A stretch of DNA of 64,000 bases, taken from the NCBI RefSeq assembly GCF_017888565.1, contig NZ_JAGHFX010000010.1, positions 16,312-80,311 on the forward strand, given 5' to 3'. Made by a program: the position numbers and the translations under genes. The DNA comes from Clostridium sp. GTDB taxonomy: Bacteria > Bacillota > Clostridia > Clostridiales > Clostridiaceae. The stretch's first letter is position 1. Each line of letters starts with the position of its first letter. Of the stretch, positions 44,790-54,141 are shown piece by piece. The notes under the pieces were generated by a model. It did no database searches. It was not told the DNA's origin and was given only the letters and a program-made list of their open reading frames with translations.

Positions 44790-46697
44790 TTATCTGCTTT
44801 TGTATTCTTCAATCTTATTAGCAATATCTTCTAAGTATTCTAATCGCTCATATTTAAATAATAGTTCCTCTTCTAATGATTCTTTTTCTTTCATAAGTTC
44901 ATTTAAAGCTCCATAATTTGAAGCGTTTTTTGTCATTTTATCTTCTATTTTAGCAAGTTCATGCTCTAAAGACTCTATTACAGAATAGATTTCTTCAAAT
45001 TCCTTTTGTTCCTTAAAAGTAAATTTAGGTTTAGACGAAGTATTTTTATTTTCCTTTTGATTAGTTTTCTTTTCTTTTACTTCATTTTGAGACTTTTCTG
45101 GTTTTATTTCATATTCCTTATGTATTAAATAATCGCTATAATTACCTACATATTGTTTTACTAAGCCATCACCTTCATATGAAAAGATTTTATTACATAA
45201 TCTATCTAAGAAATACCTATCATGAGATACTATAATTACTACTCCTAGGAACTCATCTAAGAAGTCTTCTAGTATCTTAAGCGTTTCGATATCTAAATCA
45301 TTTGTAGGCTCATCTAGGATAAGTACATTTGGAGATTCCATCAGCACTCTTAGTAAGTGTAATCTCCTTCTTTCTCCACCTGATAGCTTTTCAATTGGGG
45401 TATATTGCATTGTACCATCAAAAAGAAATCTTTCAGCTAATTGTGATGCTGTTATATTATATCCATCTTCTGTTGGTATGTTTTCTCCACCTTCTTTTAT
45501 ATAATCTATAGCTCTTTGATTCAAATCCATATGTGTATTATCTTGCGAGAAGGTTCCTATACTTACTGTATCTCCAATCTCTATATCCCCATCATCTGGT
45601 CTTATAGAACCTGTTATCATATTTATTAAAGTTGTTTTTCCTGCACCATTTTTTCCTATTACACCTATTCTATCATTTTTAGAAAAAATATAATTAAAAT
45701 CTTTAATTAAAACATTATTATCAAAAGCTTTAGATATATTATTTATTTCTATAATCTTTTTACCTAACCTTCTACCTACAAAAGGCATTTCTATATCAGT
45801 ATTTACTGTAATATATTCAGTATTGACTAAATCATCAAACCTTTGAAGCCTAGCTTTTTGCTTAGTAGTTCTAGCTTTCGCACCTCTTCTTACCCATTTC
45901 AACTCTTTTAAGATAAGCTTTTGTCTCTTTTCTTCTTTAGCAGCTTCTACTTGTAATCTTTCAGCTTTTTTCTCTAGAAAATCACTATAATTTCCATCAT
46001 ATAAATAAAGATCACCCCTGTCTAGCTCTATAATCTTATTTGCTACCCTATCTAAGAAATACCTATCATGAGTAATCATAATTAAAGCACCTTTTCTTGA
46101 GTTTAGATATTCTTCTAGCCACTCTATTGATTCTGAATCAAGATGATTGGTAGGCTCATCTAATACAAGTAATTCACAAGGAGTTATTAATGAAGAAGCT
46201 AAAAATACTCTTTTTCTTTGGCCACCAGATAACTCTGCCATTTTTTTATTAAAGTCACTTATTCCAAGCTTAGTTAGAATCGTCTTAGCATCACTTTCTA
46301 AATCCCATAAATTCATAGTATCTATTTTGCTTTGAAGTGCTATTAACTTATCATTAAGTGATATGTCACTATTAACTTTTTCTAACAATTCTTCATACTC
46401 CATTAAAATCTTCATTTCAGGAGTATCCCCTTTAAATACTTGTTCTAATATAGTAGAGTTATCATCATATTTTGTATCTTGTGCTAGATATTCTATTCTT
46501 ATATTCTTGCCTTTTACTACTTTACCATCAAAGAATTCATCTCTTCCAGTTAATATCTTAAGTAACGTTGACTTCCCTGCTCCATTTAAACCTATTAAAC
46601 CAATTTTATCTCCGTCATTTATGTTTAATGTTACGTTGTTTAATAATATTTTTTCACTATAAGTCTTATTTATATTTTCTAATGTAATTAAATTCAT
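44790..46697 (-). CDS. ABC-F family ATPase (Uup/YdiF-like)
   Basis: A 635-residue soluble protein with two ATPase domains and no membrane segment: GLNGAGKSTLLKIL and LSGGQRKRVFLASSL with LLVLDEPTNHLD in the first, GKNGAGKTTLINM and LSGGERRRLHLLRVL with LILDEPTNDLD in the second. The inter-domain linker (LKELKWVRRGAKARTTKQKA) contacts ribosomal RNA in this class, and a C-terminal Lys/Glu coiled coil (~560-635) resembles Uup. It acts on ribosomes; a resistance role is possible but not indicated. Confidence 0.92.
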   Translation of the reverse strand: MNLITLENINKTYSEKILLNNVTLNINDGDKIGLIGLNGAGKSTLLKILTGRDEFFDGKVVKGKNIRIEYLAQDTKYDDNSTILEQVFKGDTPEMKILMEYEELLEKVNSDISLNDKLIALQSKIDTMNLWDLESDAKTILTKLGISDFNKKMAELSGGQRKRVFLASSLITPCELLVLDEPTNHLDSESIEWLEEYLNSRKGALIMITHDRYFLDRVANKIIELDRGDLYLYDGNYSDFLEKKAERLQVEAAKEEKRQKLILKELKWVRRGAKARTTKQKARLQRFDDLVNTEYITVNTDIEMPFVGRRLGKKIIEINNISKAFDNNVLIKDFNYIFSKNDRIGVIGKNGAGKTTLINMITGSIRPDDGDIEIGDTVSIGTFSQDNTHMDLNQRAIDYIKEGGENIPTEDGYNITASQLAERFLFDGTMQYTPIEKLSGGERRRLHLLRVLMESPNVLILDEPTNDLDIETLKILEDFLDEFLGVVIIVSHDRYFLDRLCNKIFSYEGDGLVKQYVGNYSDYLIHKEYEIKPEKSQNEVKEKKTNQKENKNTSSKPKFTFKEQKEFEEIYSVIESLEHELAKIEDKMTKNASNYGALNELMKEKESLEEELLFKYERLEYLEDIANKIEEYKSR

Positions 46698-46747
46698 ACA
46701 TATCTCCTTAACCTATTTATCTATTAGTATATAACTATATTGTAAAT

Positions 46748-46793
46748 AAAAAAGTAAGCTTAGACAACTATAAAGTATCTAAGCTTACCTTTT
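46748..46793 (-). terminator. Terminator after queT
   Basis: Minus strand AGGTAAGCTTAGA pairs with TCTAAGCTTACTT, then TTTTATTT; it overlaps the queT stop. Confidence 0.85.
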
Positions 46794-47292
46794 ATTGTAG
46801 AGCTATTCTGCCCTTATATTTATTTTCTATTAATTTAAATACCGGAACTCCTATTACAGTAACAACTACAAACTCACCAACTCCAACTTGTAGCATAGTT
46901 AACACTAGTGGAGCAGCAAGAACGTAATTTAGCATCCATCCAATTATTACACCATTAAAAATAGTTGGCCATAATGAAGCTATTATTAAACTAAGCTTCT
47001 TTGACTTTATATATTTAGCAGTAATGGATATTGAGGATACACTTAAAAATGTTGCTAATGTACCAAATACTATATCCATAATACCTAATCCTCCTAATAT
47101 ATTTGCTAAGAGACATCCTAAAGTTAATCCACCTATGTAAAAAGGATCTATAAATGCCAATAAAACTAAAATCTCTGATAATCTAAATTGTACTGGTCCA
47201 TAACTTATTGGTGCTAACACTATTGTAAGTGCGGCATAAATTGCTGCAACTAAAGCAGCCTTAACTAATTTTTTTGTTATATTTTCCTTCAA
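46792..47292 (-). CDS. queT: QueT queuosine-precursor ECF transporter S component
   Basis: A 166-residue membrane protein with five to six helices. Family motifs are AIYAALTIVLAPISYGPVQF followed by RLSEILVLLAFIDP, then GCLLANILGG and LDIVFGTLA-like GIMDIVFGTLATFL. It captures preQ1/preQ0 and works with a shared ECF energizing module encoded elsewhere. TTG at 47292 is the probable start, eight bases after GGAGG. A preQ1-I aptamer upstream fixes the substrate class. Confidence 0.9.
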   Translation of the reverse strand: MKENITKKLVKAALVAAIYAALTIVLAPISYGPVQFRLSEILVLLAFIDPFYIGGLTLGCLLANILGGLGIMDIVFGTLATFLSVSSISITAKYIKSKKLSLIIASLWPTIFNGVIIGWMLNYVLAAPLVLTMLQVGVGEFVVVTVIGVPVFKLIENKYKGRIALQ

Positions 47293-47337
47293 TGCAATCT
47301 CCTCCAAAATATTATTTATATACTCTTAAAGAAAATA

Positions 47338-47363
47338 ATAAAAAAAGTGCCTAAACTAGACAC
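47338..47363 (-). terminator. Second, gene-proximal terminator in the queT leader
   Basis: Minus strand GTGTCTA-GTT-TAGGCAC (one G-U pair) followed by TTTTTTTATT, 31 bases before the queT frame opens. Its relation to the upstream aptamer and first terminator is unclear. Confidence 0.75.
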
Positions 47364-47410
47364 CTCAAAATACAAACATACGAAATAAAACTACAAATAT
47401 TATAGATGTA

Positions 47411-47445
47411 AAATAAAAAAGAGAGCTCACATAAATGAACCCTCT
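47411..47445 (-). terminator. First terminator in the queT leader
   Basis: Minus strand AGAGGGTTCA-TTTATG-TGAGCTCTCT with two wobble pairs, then TTTTTTATTTTA. About 40 bases after the preQ1 aptamer, so it is the probable expression platform. Confidence 0.8.
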
Positions 47446-47484
47446 ACGAATAAAATCACACTTAATATAAATTGCAATTAATAA

Positions 47485-47524
47485 CCGTAGTTTTGTTTAT
47501 AGACAGGAGGCTTCCGAACTGTCT
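47485..47524 (-). ncRNA. PreQ1-I riboswitch aptamer
   Basis: Minus strand: P1 strand AGACAG (47524-47519), loop TTCGGAAGCCTC, P1 strand CTGTCT (47506-47501), then the A-rich tail ATAAACAAAACTACGG (47500-47485). Tiny stem-loop, C-rich loop end and A-rich tail with ACTA are the preQ1-I features; the downstream gene is queT. Ligand binding represses through the terminator downstream in this class. Confidence 0.82.
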
Positions 47525-47575
47525 TATTTAATTTTCTATAATATTATATTGTATAAGCTTTATAAAGTCAATATT

Positions 47576-49642
47576 TTATTTTGTTTGTAAAAATTCTTCT
47601 AATTTGCATAACTCTTTTGATTTATTTATCCACCAATCTCGACTCCATATTCTATATAATTTAATGTTTTTCTCTATTAGTACTTTATTTAAATAAATAT
47701 CTTTTAATTTATATGATGAATTAATTTTTATAGTTTCAGAGTCTATTTCTAGTGCTACAATTGTATTTAGATTATTATCTTTTATTAATAATTTAATATT
47801 AAATTTATCTATATATACATTCTTTTCACTTATATACCCTAAGCCTTCTAAATATTTCTGTATTTCATTTATAATTATATTTTCACTTAAATTATTAGTA
47901 GTTATTGATTTATCTATATTCAATATATCTATATTCTCATAATTTTTAAGATTCATAGGACTATCTACTTTATCCTTACACAATACTATAATACTCTTAC
48001 CTAAGTCTTTTAGAGTTTCTAGCATTTTATTATCCAGATTATTCTTTTCCCCTATATAGAAGACTTTATCAAATTTTATATTATTATCATTTATATTCTT
48101 TAATTGCAAATTATCTAACTTAGAAATTATACATGGAAATAAAGCTCCAATAATTTCTTTATTCGAAAAATCAAACTTTTCAATATTATTTTTTCCTATT
48201 TGAAGTTTTTCTCTTAATTTATTATTCCATATATAATCTATAGATTCAGGTATTAAACTATTTCTTATCATTATATCTTCATTTAACTCATTCAATAGTT
48301 TACTAAAGTCCTTATATTTATCCAAAGTATCAGAAGCCCTAATTTCCTCTTCTTCAATTTCTAAATGTAGTTTTAACTTAGGAACATTTATAATAATATC
48401 CTCCATATGCTTTTTATCTTCGATATTATTATAGGAATAGTTTAATAATTCAATATCAATTTGACTTAGATGCTCTATTAAATTTAAAATATCCCTCATA
48501 TCATAAGAAATATTAAATATCTTTCTATATTTTAATATATCATCTTTCATATCTTTTCCTCTAATAAGATGCATCAAAAAATTGTTGTATTCTCCCTCAT
48601 TTAATACATTTTTTAAAAAGCTTAATTTATCAATATAGGAATTTATATTTCTTAAGTTATCTTCATACTCTTTTGTAATATCATCTTCTATATTAGAGTA
48701 TTTATTTAAATTATTTTCATATTTTACACTATCTTTTCTTTTTGTAAATATACCTAACAATCTATTTTTCTTTTGATGAGTTAATAAATTATAATTATAT
48801 TTTAAGTTAACTAAATTAACTAAGCTCTTCAAATCTTTATTTAGCATTTTTTGATTTATAGAAAAAGTTTCAATAAAATCCTCTGTATATTGAGAATATT
48901 TTAATGGAACTTTAAAATTCGTATCTTTTTTTAATTCATCAATTTTATAAATTGCTAAGTTTAACATCTCATAATTAATAGGTTCTTTAAGGATTTTTAA
49001 TTTATTATTATCAATAAATCTTCTATATTTTATATATTTTTTTATTATATCAGAATTAATAATTTTATTAACACAATTAGTAATATCAAAGTAACTGTAT
49101 TTTTCAAAAGGCTTTTTTATTCTATATATACTATAATATTCGTATAAAGAATCATACTTATTTAATTTCTTTTGAGTTATCTTATATTTTTCTATTAAAG
49201 ATAATGACTTATTATTTTTTAATGTAAAGAACCTAATTAAATCTATTAATTGTTTAGTCTTTTTATCAATACTTCTAGATAATACTTGAATTTTGCTTAT
49301 AATAGTTTTCCCAGTGCATTCTGGTAAACTTAATAATTGTTCTTTTAAATTACTTTCAAAGTCTATTGAATCCTTTAAGTAAATAGCTCCTTTATCTAAG
49401 CTCTTTATAACCGATGTATCTATAATCTTGTTAATATAATCATCACATAATACTAACACGTGTTCTTCATTAAATAAGAGCTTGTATAAAACACCTTGAA
49501 ATATATTTATTAAATATTCTTCGCTACAATTATTAATTATTAAATCTTTATTATCCTTCAAACTGTCTATAATACTATCAATTTTATAATCAAAACTTAA
49601 TGTATTTAAAACATCTCCTTCTTTAACTAAATTACTTACCAT
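47576..49642 (-). CDS. Degenerate SF1 helicase-like protein with MTES_1575-type nuclease-like C-terminus
   Basis: A 688-residue protein that keeps the outline of large SF1 helicases carrying a C-terminal Vsr/MTES_1575 REase-like domain, but without catalytic residues. KDLIINNCSEEYLINIFQGV (~33-52) and HVLVLCDD occupy the place of the Walker A strand-loop (no GxGKS/T). FPCIISKLDNLQL followed by IKFDKVFYIGEKNNLD (~527) replaces the PCxxMSPLS...FDLVIFDEASQ block. The C-terminal ~90 residues (YLEGLGYISEK to YRIWSRDWW and LEEFLQ) match the nuclease-like domain, with VALEIDSE where acidic/Lys active residues are expected. The middle ~350 residues are coiled and Lys/Asn-rich. Function unknown. The start lacks a close SD. 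Confidence 0.6.
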   Translation of the reverse strand: MVSNLVKEGDVLNTLSFDYKIDSIIDSLKDNKDLIINNCSEEYLINIFQGVLYKLLFNEEHVLVLCDDYINKIIDTSVIKSLDKGAIYLKDSIDFESNLKEQLLSLPECTGKTIISKIQVLSRSIDKKTKQLIDLIRFFTLKNNKSLSLIEKYKITQKKLNKYDSLYEYYSIYRIKKPFEKYSYFDITNCVNKIINSDIIKKYIKYRRFIDNNKLKILKEPINYEMLNLAIYKIDELKKDTNFKVPLKYSQYTEDFIETFSINQKMLNKDLKSLVNLVNLKYNYNLLTHQKKNRLLGIFTKRKDSVKYENNLNKYSNIEDDITKEYEDNLRNINSYIDKLSFLKNVLNEGEYNNFLMHLIRGKDMKDDILKYRKIFNISYDMRDILNLIEHLSQIDIELLNYSYNNIEDKKHMEDIIINVPKLKLHLEIEEEEIRASDTLDKYKDFSKLLNELNEDIMIRNSLIPESIDYIWNNKLREKLQIGKNNIEKFDFSNKEIIGALFPCIISKLDNLQLKNINDNNIKFDKVFYIGEKNNLDNKMLETLKDLGKSIIVLCKDKVDSPMNLKNYENIDILNIDKSITTNNLSENIIINEIQKYLEGLGYISEKNVYIDKFNIKLLIKDNNLNTIVALEIDSETIKINSSYKLKDIYLNKVLIEKNIKLYRIWSRDWWINKSKELCKLEEFLQTK

Positions 49643-49807
49643 TTATTAAATCCGCTGCTAATATTAAGCAACTCCCTCCTGTTTAAATTTAAGTTAATAG
49701 TACTAATACAATATATTCATAAAAATAATAATTTATAATCAAATTTAAATTATTATTTTCATTTATTGTCTATAATACTAATAGCTTAAAAATAAGGAGT
49801 TGATCTT

Positions 49808-50788
49808 TTGAAGAAAATATCTAAATTCATAGTATTATTTGTAGTATCATTTATTATAACATCTCTTATTATTGCTTTTTACTTCAAAGGTGCAATTTTA
49901 ATAACATTTGATATTGTTAAAGATTTAAAAGATTCAAATAAAAGTGTAGCAACATTAAGTGAATTAACAGATTATTATTGCTCTACATCTATGGATGTAA
50001 GTAGATTAAAATATAAAGAAAGCTTGTCTGAAGATGTATTTTTAGATATTTATAAATCAAATATAACTGACAAACCTTCACCAGTTGTAATATATGTTCA
50101 TGGTGGCAGTTGGATATACGGTGATAATGGCATTCCAATTGGATTAGATCCTATAATAAATGCATTCAATAAAAGAGGGTTTAATATAATAAGTGTATCT
50201 TATGAGTTATTAAAAGAAGATACTCCTATTTCAAATCCAGTAAGTGATGTTAAAGATGCCATAAGATGGGTATATAAAAATAAAGATGAATATAATTTTG
50301 ATACAAATGACATTGGACTTCTTGGAATATCATCTGGGGCTCATTTATCTTTATTATCTGCTTATTCAAGTGAAGATGAATTCATTGGAGATAAAAATTT
50401 AGCTAATTATCCATCAAAAGTTAACTATGTAATTGATATATTTGGTCCTACTGAATTATCTACATTAGATTTTTCTGTAGTTGATGACGAATTTAAAGAT
50501 GAAATAGAAAAGTTAAAAGGAAAATCATTTTTAGGTGATATATATAGCCCAATTAATTATGTGAATGGATCTTCTCCTAGTACCCTAATAATACATAGTA
50601 AAAACGATGAATTAGTTCCATATAAAAATTCCGTTGATTTATATAATAAACTTAAAGAAGAAGATGTTAATACAAATTTACTTGGTCTAAACTCTGGTGG
50701 ACATGATTTTTATGGATTTGATAATAAAGAAATAGTAGCTTTAATTTTCGAAGTTTTTAAATTCCTCGTAAAAAATACTTCATTATAA
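49808..50788 (+). CDS. Alpha/beta hydrolase (carboxylesterase-like), membrane anchored
   Basis: A 326-residue protein with one N-terminal membrane helix (residues ~8-28) and an extracytoplasmic hydrolase domain. The oxyanion motif is YVHGGSWIYGD, the nucleophile is Ser in LLGISSGAHLS (GxSxG), and the other catalytic residues are Asp in HSKNDELVPY and His in SGGHDFYG. It belongs to the hormone-sensitive lipase/BD-FAE type esterases. Substrate unknown. Start is TTG with AAGGAG eight bases upstream. A terminator directly follows. Confidence 0.88.
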   Translation: MKKISKFIVLFVVSFIITSLIIAFYFKGAILITFDIVKDLKDSNKSVATLSELTDYYCSTSMDVSRLKYKESLSEDVFLDIYKSNITDKPSPVVIYVHGGSWIYGDNGIPIGLDPIINAFNKRGFNIISVSYELLKEDTPISNPVSDVKDAIRWVYKNKDEYNFDTNDIGLLGISSGAHLSLLSAYSSEDEFIGDKNLANYPSKVNYVIDIFGPTELSTLDFSVVDDEFKDEIEKLKGKSFLGDIYSPINYVNGSSPSTLIIHSKNDELVPYKNSVDLYNKLKEEDVNTNLLGLNSGGHDFYGFDNKEIVALIFEVFKFLVKNTSL

Positions 50789-50816
50789 AAGGCTAGCATA
50801 TTATGCTAGCCTTTCT
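50787..50816. terminator. Terminator after the esterase gene
   Basis: AAAGGCTAGCAT-ATT-ATGCTAGCCTTT followed by CTTACTT. Nearly symmetrical, lies between convergent genes. Confidence 0.88.
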
Positions 50817-50871
50817 TACTTATATTATTTATTAAAAAACTTATACAATTTATAAATATTTTAATTTTTTA

Positions 50872-51555
50872 TTAACTATTATAAGTAACTCCATATTTAT
50901 TATAATAGTCTTCTATTGCATTCTTCATCTTATCGTCTATATATATATTACCATTCAATTCTCTATTATATAAATAACTTACAACTTCTTTCATTGTAAC
51001 TATAGGATATGTAGTTATCCCAAAAACTTCTTTGATTTCTTCTTGAGCAGATTTATCTGATTTTCCCTTTTCCATTCTATCTACAGATATAATAAGTCCC
51101 TTTATATCAACTTTTCCTTGTGCCTTTAAAATAGGGGTAGTCTCATATATAGATGTACCTGCTGTCATAACATCTTCAACTATAACGACTCTTTTTCCAT
51201 CATTTAAAGAACCTCCTAGTAATATTCCACCCTCACCGTGATCTTTTACTTCTTTTCTATTTGAGCAATATTCAACATTTATATTATATAATTCACTTAA
51301 AGAAATTGATGTAGTTACCGTAAGAGGTATTCCTTTATATGCTGGTCCAAATAAAACATCAAAATCATCTCCAAAATGTTTATGTATAGCTTTAGCATAA
51401 AACTCACCTAATTTTTTTAACTGTTCTCCAGTAGTATAATTTCCTGTGTTAATAAAAAAAGGCGTCTTTCTTCCACTTTTAGTTACAAAATCTCCAAATT
51501 TTAATACATCGCTTTCAACCATAAATTCAATAAACTCTTCTTTATATTTTTCCAT
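50872..51555 (-). CDS. pyrE: Orotate phosphoribosyltransferase PyrE
   Basis: A 227-residue enzyme converting orotate and PRPP to OMP. The PRPP loop VVIVEDVMTAGTSIYET (EDVxTxG), FGPAYKGIPL and the SNRKEVKDHGEGG flexible loop are diagnostic. The frame is open for 43 further codons upstream, but ATG at 51555 has GAAGGA nine bases before it and the family starts near MEKYKEEFIEF. It stands alone, away from other pyr genes; no PyrR-type leader is visible. Confidence 0.95.
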   Translation of the reverse strand: MEKYKEEFIEFMVESDVLKFGDFVTKSGRKTPFFINTGNYTTGEQLKKLGEFYAKAIHKHFGDDFDVLFGPAYKGIPLTVTTSISLSELYNINVEYCSNRKEVKDHGEGGILLGGSLNDGKRVVIVEDVMTAGTSIYETTPILKAQGKVDIKGLIISVDRMEKGKSDKSAQEEIKEVFGITTYPIVTMKEVVSYLYNRELNGNIYIDDKMKNAIEDYYNKYGVTYNS

Positions 51556-51790
51556 ACTAAACATTCCTTCCAATACAGATATTAAACATTTAATTTTAAA
51601 AATTATACGTTTGTATAATTTTATCATTTTTTTATATAAAATTCTAATATTTTTTATAAAAAATGTATAATTATAATTATTCAATAAATCGCTAGCTTTA
51701 GACTTATCACAAATTACATATTTTTATTTTTGAAAGATTAAGTATGGAAATGCTATTTACCAATAAAATTGTTATAATCTCCTAAATAGT

Positions 51791-51826
51791 AAGAAAAGCA
51801 TTAATTTAAATTTAATGCTTTTCTAT
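51791..51826. terminator. Terminator after the secreted helical protein gene
   Basis: AGAAAAGCATTAA pairs with TTTAATGCTTTTCT around TTAAA; T-rich on both exits. Confidence 0.8.
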
Positions 51827-51840
51827 TTTGTGAATATTAA

Positions 51841-52275
51841 TTATTTTACACCTTTAGCTTCTTTGTTTAATTCATATAGTCTCTGTCTTTCTTCTAGTGT
51901 AAGTTCAGCAGAACCTTCTCTTTTTTCAATAAGTTTTTGCAACTCTTGAAATTTTGCATCACCTAACTTAACCTTTATTACTTCTGCCTTCATATTTTTT
52001 AATTCATTTCTTTCTGAAGCAGTTAACATATCACCGTTATTTACTTTTTCTTTTAATTCATTCAATTTTTCCTTTTGTGATGCATTAAGATATCCTTCGT
52101 TTTCTGGAGTCCAAAAGCTATCAAACTTTTCTTTACCTAAATCAACTATAGCGTTACTAAATACTCTATATGCATTTGATTTATTCTTTACATCATCAGC
52201 TTGTACGTATAGTGAGTTTGAGAAATTCATTATAGAAGCTGTTAAAATAAAAAATGCAGCAAATTTTTTAATCAT
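51841..52275 (-). CDS. Secreted helical protein
   Basis: A 144-residue protein with a signal peptide (hydrophobic residues 5-20, cleavage near VQA-DD at ~27) and a mature part made of charged amphipathic helices (KEKLNELKEKVNNGDMLTA, ERNELKNMKAEV, LQKLIEKREGSAELTLEERQ). Each repeat has the form L-(T/S)-A/L-x-E-R-x-x-L, suggesting a tandem helical hairpin module. No known family recognised. Strong AAAGGAGG site; monocistronic. Confidence 0.75.
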   Translation of the reverse strand: MIKKFAAFFILTASIMNFSNSLYVQADDVKNKSNAYRVFSNAIVDLGKEKFDSFWTPENEGYLNASQKEKLNELKEKVNNGDMLTASERNELKNMKAEVIKVKLGDAKFQELQKLIEKREGSAELTLEERQRLYELNKEAKGVK

Positions 52276-52350
52276 CTTTTGTACCTCCTTTAAATATATT
52301 CACAGTATTAGTATGTGAATAATTTAGAATTTTAAAGGAAGAAATTTTTT

Positions 52351-52641
52351 CTATAATAAGTCTATTTCATTTTTTTTGCAAAAATCTTTATTTTCTTCAT
52401 CCCAAATAGAACATTGAACTTCTCCGATATGTTGCTTATTTAAGAAGAACATACATATACGAGATTGACCTATTCCTCCACCTATTGTATAAGACAACTC
52501 TTTTTGTAAAATTCCCTTATGAAATTGTAATTTCATTCTATCTTCGCAATTACTCTTAGTTAGTTGCTCTTCTAAAGCTTTTTCAAAAAAATCTTTAATA
52601 GCTTTTATTTGAATTTCTGTTTTAATTAATGAATTTGTCAT
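52351..52641 (-). pseudogene. Internally deleted aspartate-ammonia ligase (AsnA) remnant, frame open
   Basis: A 96-residue frame that joins the N-terminal helix of AsnA ([20 protein letters not shown]) directly to its C-terminal motif ([35 protein letters not shown]). Full AsnA is ~330-340 residues, so ~230 central residues holding most of the active site are gone. The frame, a G-rich SD and the natural C-terminus remain. It follows gltD by 24 bases in the nitrogen operon, the place where an ammonia-using asparagine synthetase would make sense. Catalysis is not expected; a retained regulatory role cannot be excluded. Confidence 0.75.
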
Positions 52642-52665
52642 ATAAATGCCCCCTATTTATAATAA

Positions 52666-54141
52666 TTACTCTTTTAAATCTAAATACCTATCAACTGCTA
52701 TTGCTGCTTCTAAACCTTCTCTTATTGCCCAAACTACCAAAGATTGACCTCTTCTAGCATCCCCACAAGCAAATATCTTATCTTTATTAGTTATAAAATT
52801 TCCATAATCTGTTTTAATATTCCCACTATTATCTAATTCTAAATTAAAGTTACTGATTATATACTCTTCTGTTCCTAAAAAGCCCATTGCAAGTAATACA
52901 ACATCTACATCAATTAATTCTTCACTATTAGGTATTTCTTTGGAAGTAGTTCTTCCATTTTCATTTTTTATCCATTCTACTTTTATTGTAATAGCAGATT
53001 TTACAATACCTTTTTCGTCTCCTATGAACTCTTTTACGCTAGTGCAATACCTTCTAGGATCCTTCCCAAATAAATTTATAGACTCCTCTTGACCATAATC
53101 AACTTTAAGTGTTTTACTCCACTCTGGCCATGGATTATTACTTTGTCTTTCTTTAGGAAGAGGTGTTGTTATTTCTAATTGTATTACAGATTTACATCCT
53201 TGTCTTATAGCAGTAGCAACACAATCTGTTCCTGTATCACCACCACCAATTATTAAAACATTTTTATTTTTACAAGAAATAAATTTATCATTACTATTTT
53301 TATTTAATAAGCTTCTAGTATTTTCTTTTAAATAATTAACAGCAAATTCTATACCTTTTAAGTTTCTTCCTGGTACATTTAAATCTCTAGGATTTGTAGC
53401 TCCTGTTGCTAAAACTATAGCCTCGTAATCTTTCAATACTTTCTCTTTTAATTTAATATCTTTAAATATATCTGTGTTAGTTAAAAAATTTATCCCTTCA
53501 TTTTTCAAGATATCAACTCTTCTATTTACAACTTCCTTATCTAGCTTCATATTAGGTATACCATACATTAATAATCCACCAATTCTATCTTCTCTTTCAT
53601 ATACATCTACAAAGTAGCCTAGTCTATTTAAAAGATAACTAGTTGCAAGTCCTGATGGACCCGATCCAATTACAGCAACTCTTTTATTTTTTCTATACTT
53701 AGGTGCTCTAGCTTTAATTTTTCCGTCTTCAAATGCTTTATCAATAATATATCTTTCATTTTCTTTTATACTTACAGCAGGAGAATTTATAGAAACTGTA
53801 CAAGCAGATTCACATGGAGCTGGACAGACTCTTCCTGTAAACTCTGGAAATGGATTTGTTTTTAATAATCTTTGTAATGCCAAATCCCAGTTTTCTTTAT
53901 ATATTAAATCATTAAACTCCGGTATTAAGTTATTTAAAGGGCATCCTGATGCCATTCCATTTATAAGAAGCCCTGATTGACAAAATGGTATTCCACAATC
54001 CATACACCTCGCACCCTGTTTTATTTGCTCACTTTCTGAAAGTAAGTTATGGAATTCTTTATAATGAGTTATTCTTTCATTTATAGAATCATTTATACCT
54101 ACTTTTCTTTCAAACTCTAAAAATCCAGTTGGCTTTCCCAT
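52666..54141 (-). CDS. gltD: Glutamate synthase small subunit GltD
   Basis: A 491-residue NADPH-dependent flavoprotein. N-terminal cysteines for iron-sulfur clusters lie in CMDCGIPFC, GCPLNN and CPAPCESACTV; FAD-binding is VIGSGPSGLATSYLL and NADPH-binding IIGGGDTGTDCVATA. CGDARRGQSLVVWAI is the closing FAD motif. It feeds electrons to GltB for glutamate formation from glutamine and 2-oxoglutarate. The start overlaps the gltB stop by one base (TAATG) with AAAGGAG inside gltB, so the subunits are translationally coupled. Confidence 0.96.
   Translation of the reverse strand: MGKPTGFLEFERKVGINDSINERITHYKEFHNLLSESEQIKQGARCMDCGIPFCQSGLLINGMASGCPLNNLIPEFNDLIYKENWDLALQRLLKTNPFPEFTGRVCPAPCESACTVSINSPAVSIKENERYIIDKAFEDGKIKARAPKYRKNKRVAVIGSGPSGLATSYLLNRLGYFVDVYEREDRIGGLLMYGIPNMKLDKEVVNRRVDILKNEGINFLTNTDIFKDIKLKEKVLKDYEAIVLATGATNPRDLNVPGRNLKGIEFAVNYLKENTRSLLNKNSNDKFISCKNKNVLIIGGGDTGTDCVATAIRQGCKSVIQLEITTPLPKERQSNNPWPEWSKTLKVDYGQEESINLFGKDPRRYCTSVKEFIGDEKGIVKSAITIKVEWIKNENGRTTSKEIPNSEELIDVDVVLLAMGFLGTEEYIISNFNLELDNSGNIKTDYGNFITNKDKIFACGDARRGQSLVVWAIREGLEAAIAVDRYLDLKE

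Noticed and set aside
46363..46662. Frames antisense to the ABC-F gene
   Set aside because: Several such frames lie inside a well-supported gene; no ribosome sites, typical shadow frames.
49640..49680. TTG-started 11-codon upstream frame before the degenerate helicase gene
   Set aside because: SD-to-start distance is too short and no conserved function can be argued; mentioned only because it would overlap the main start.
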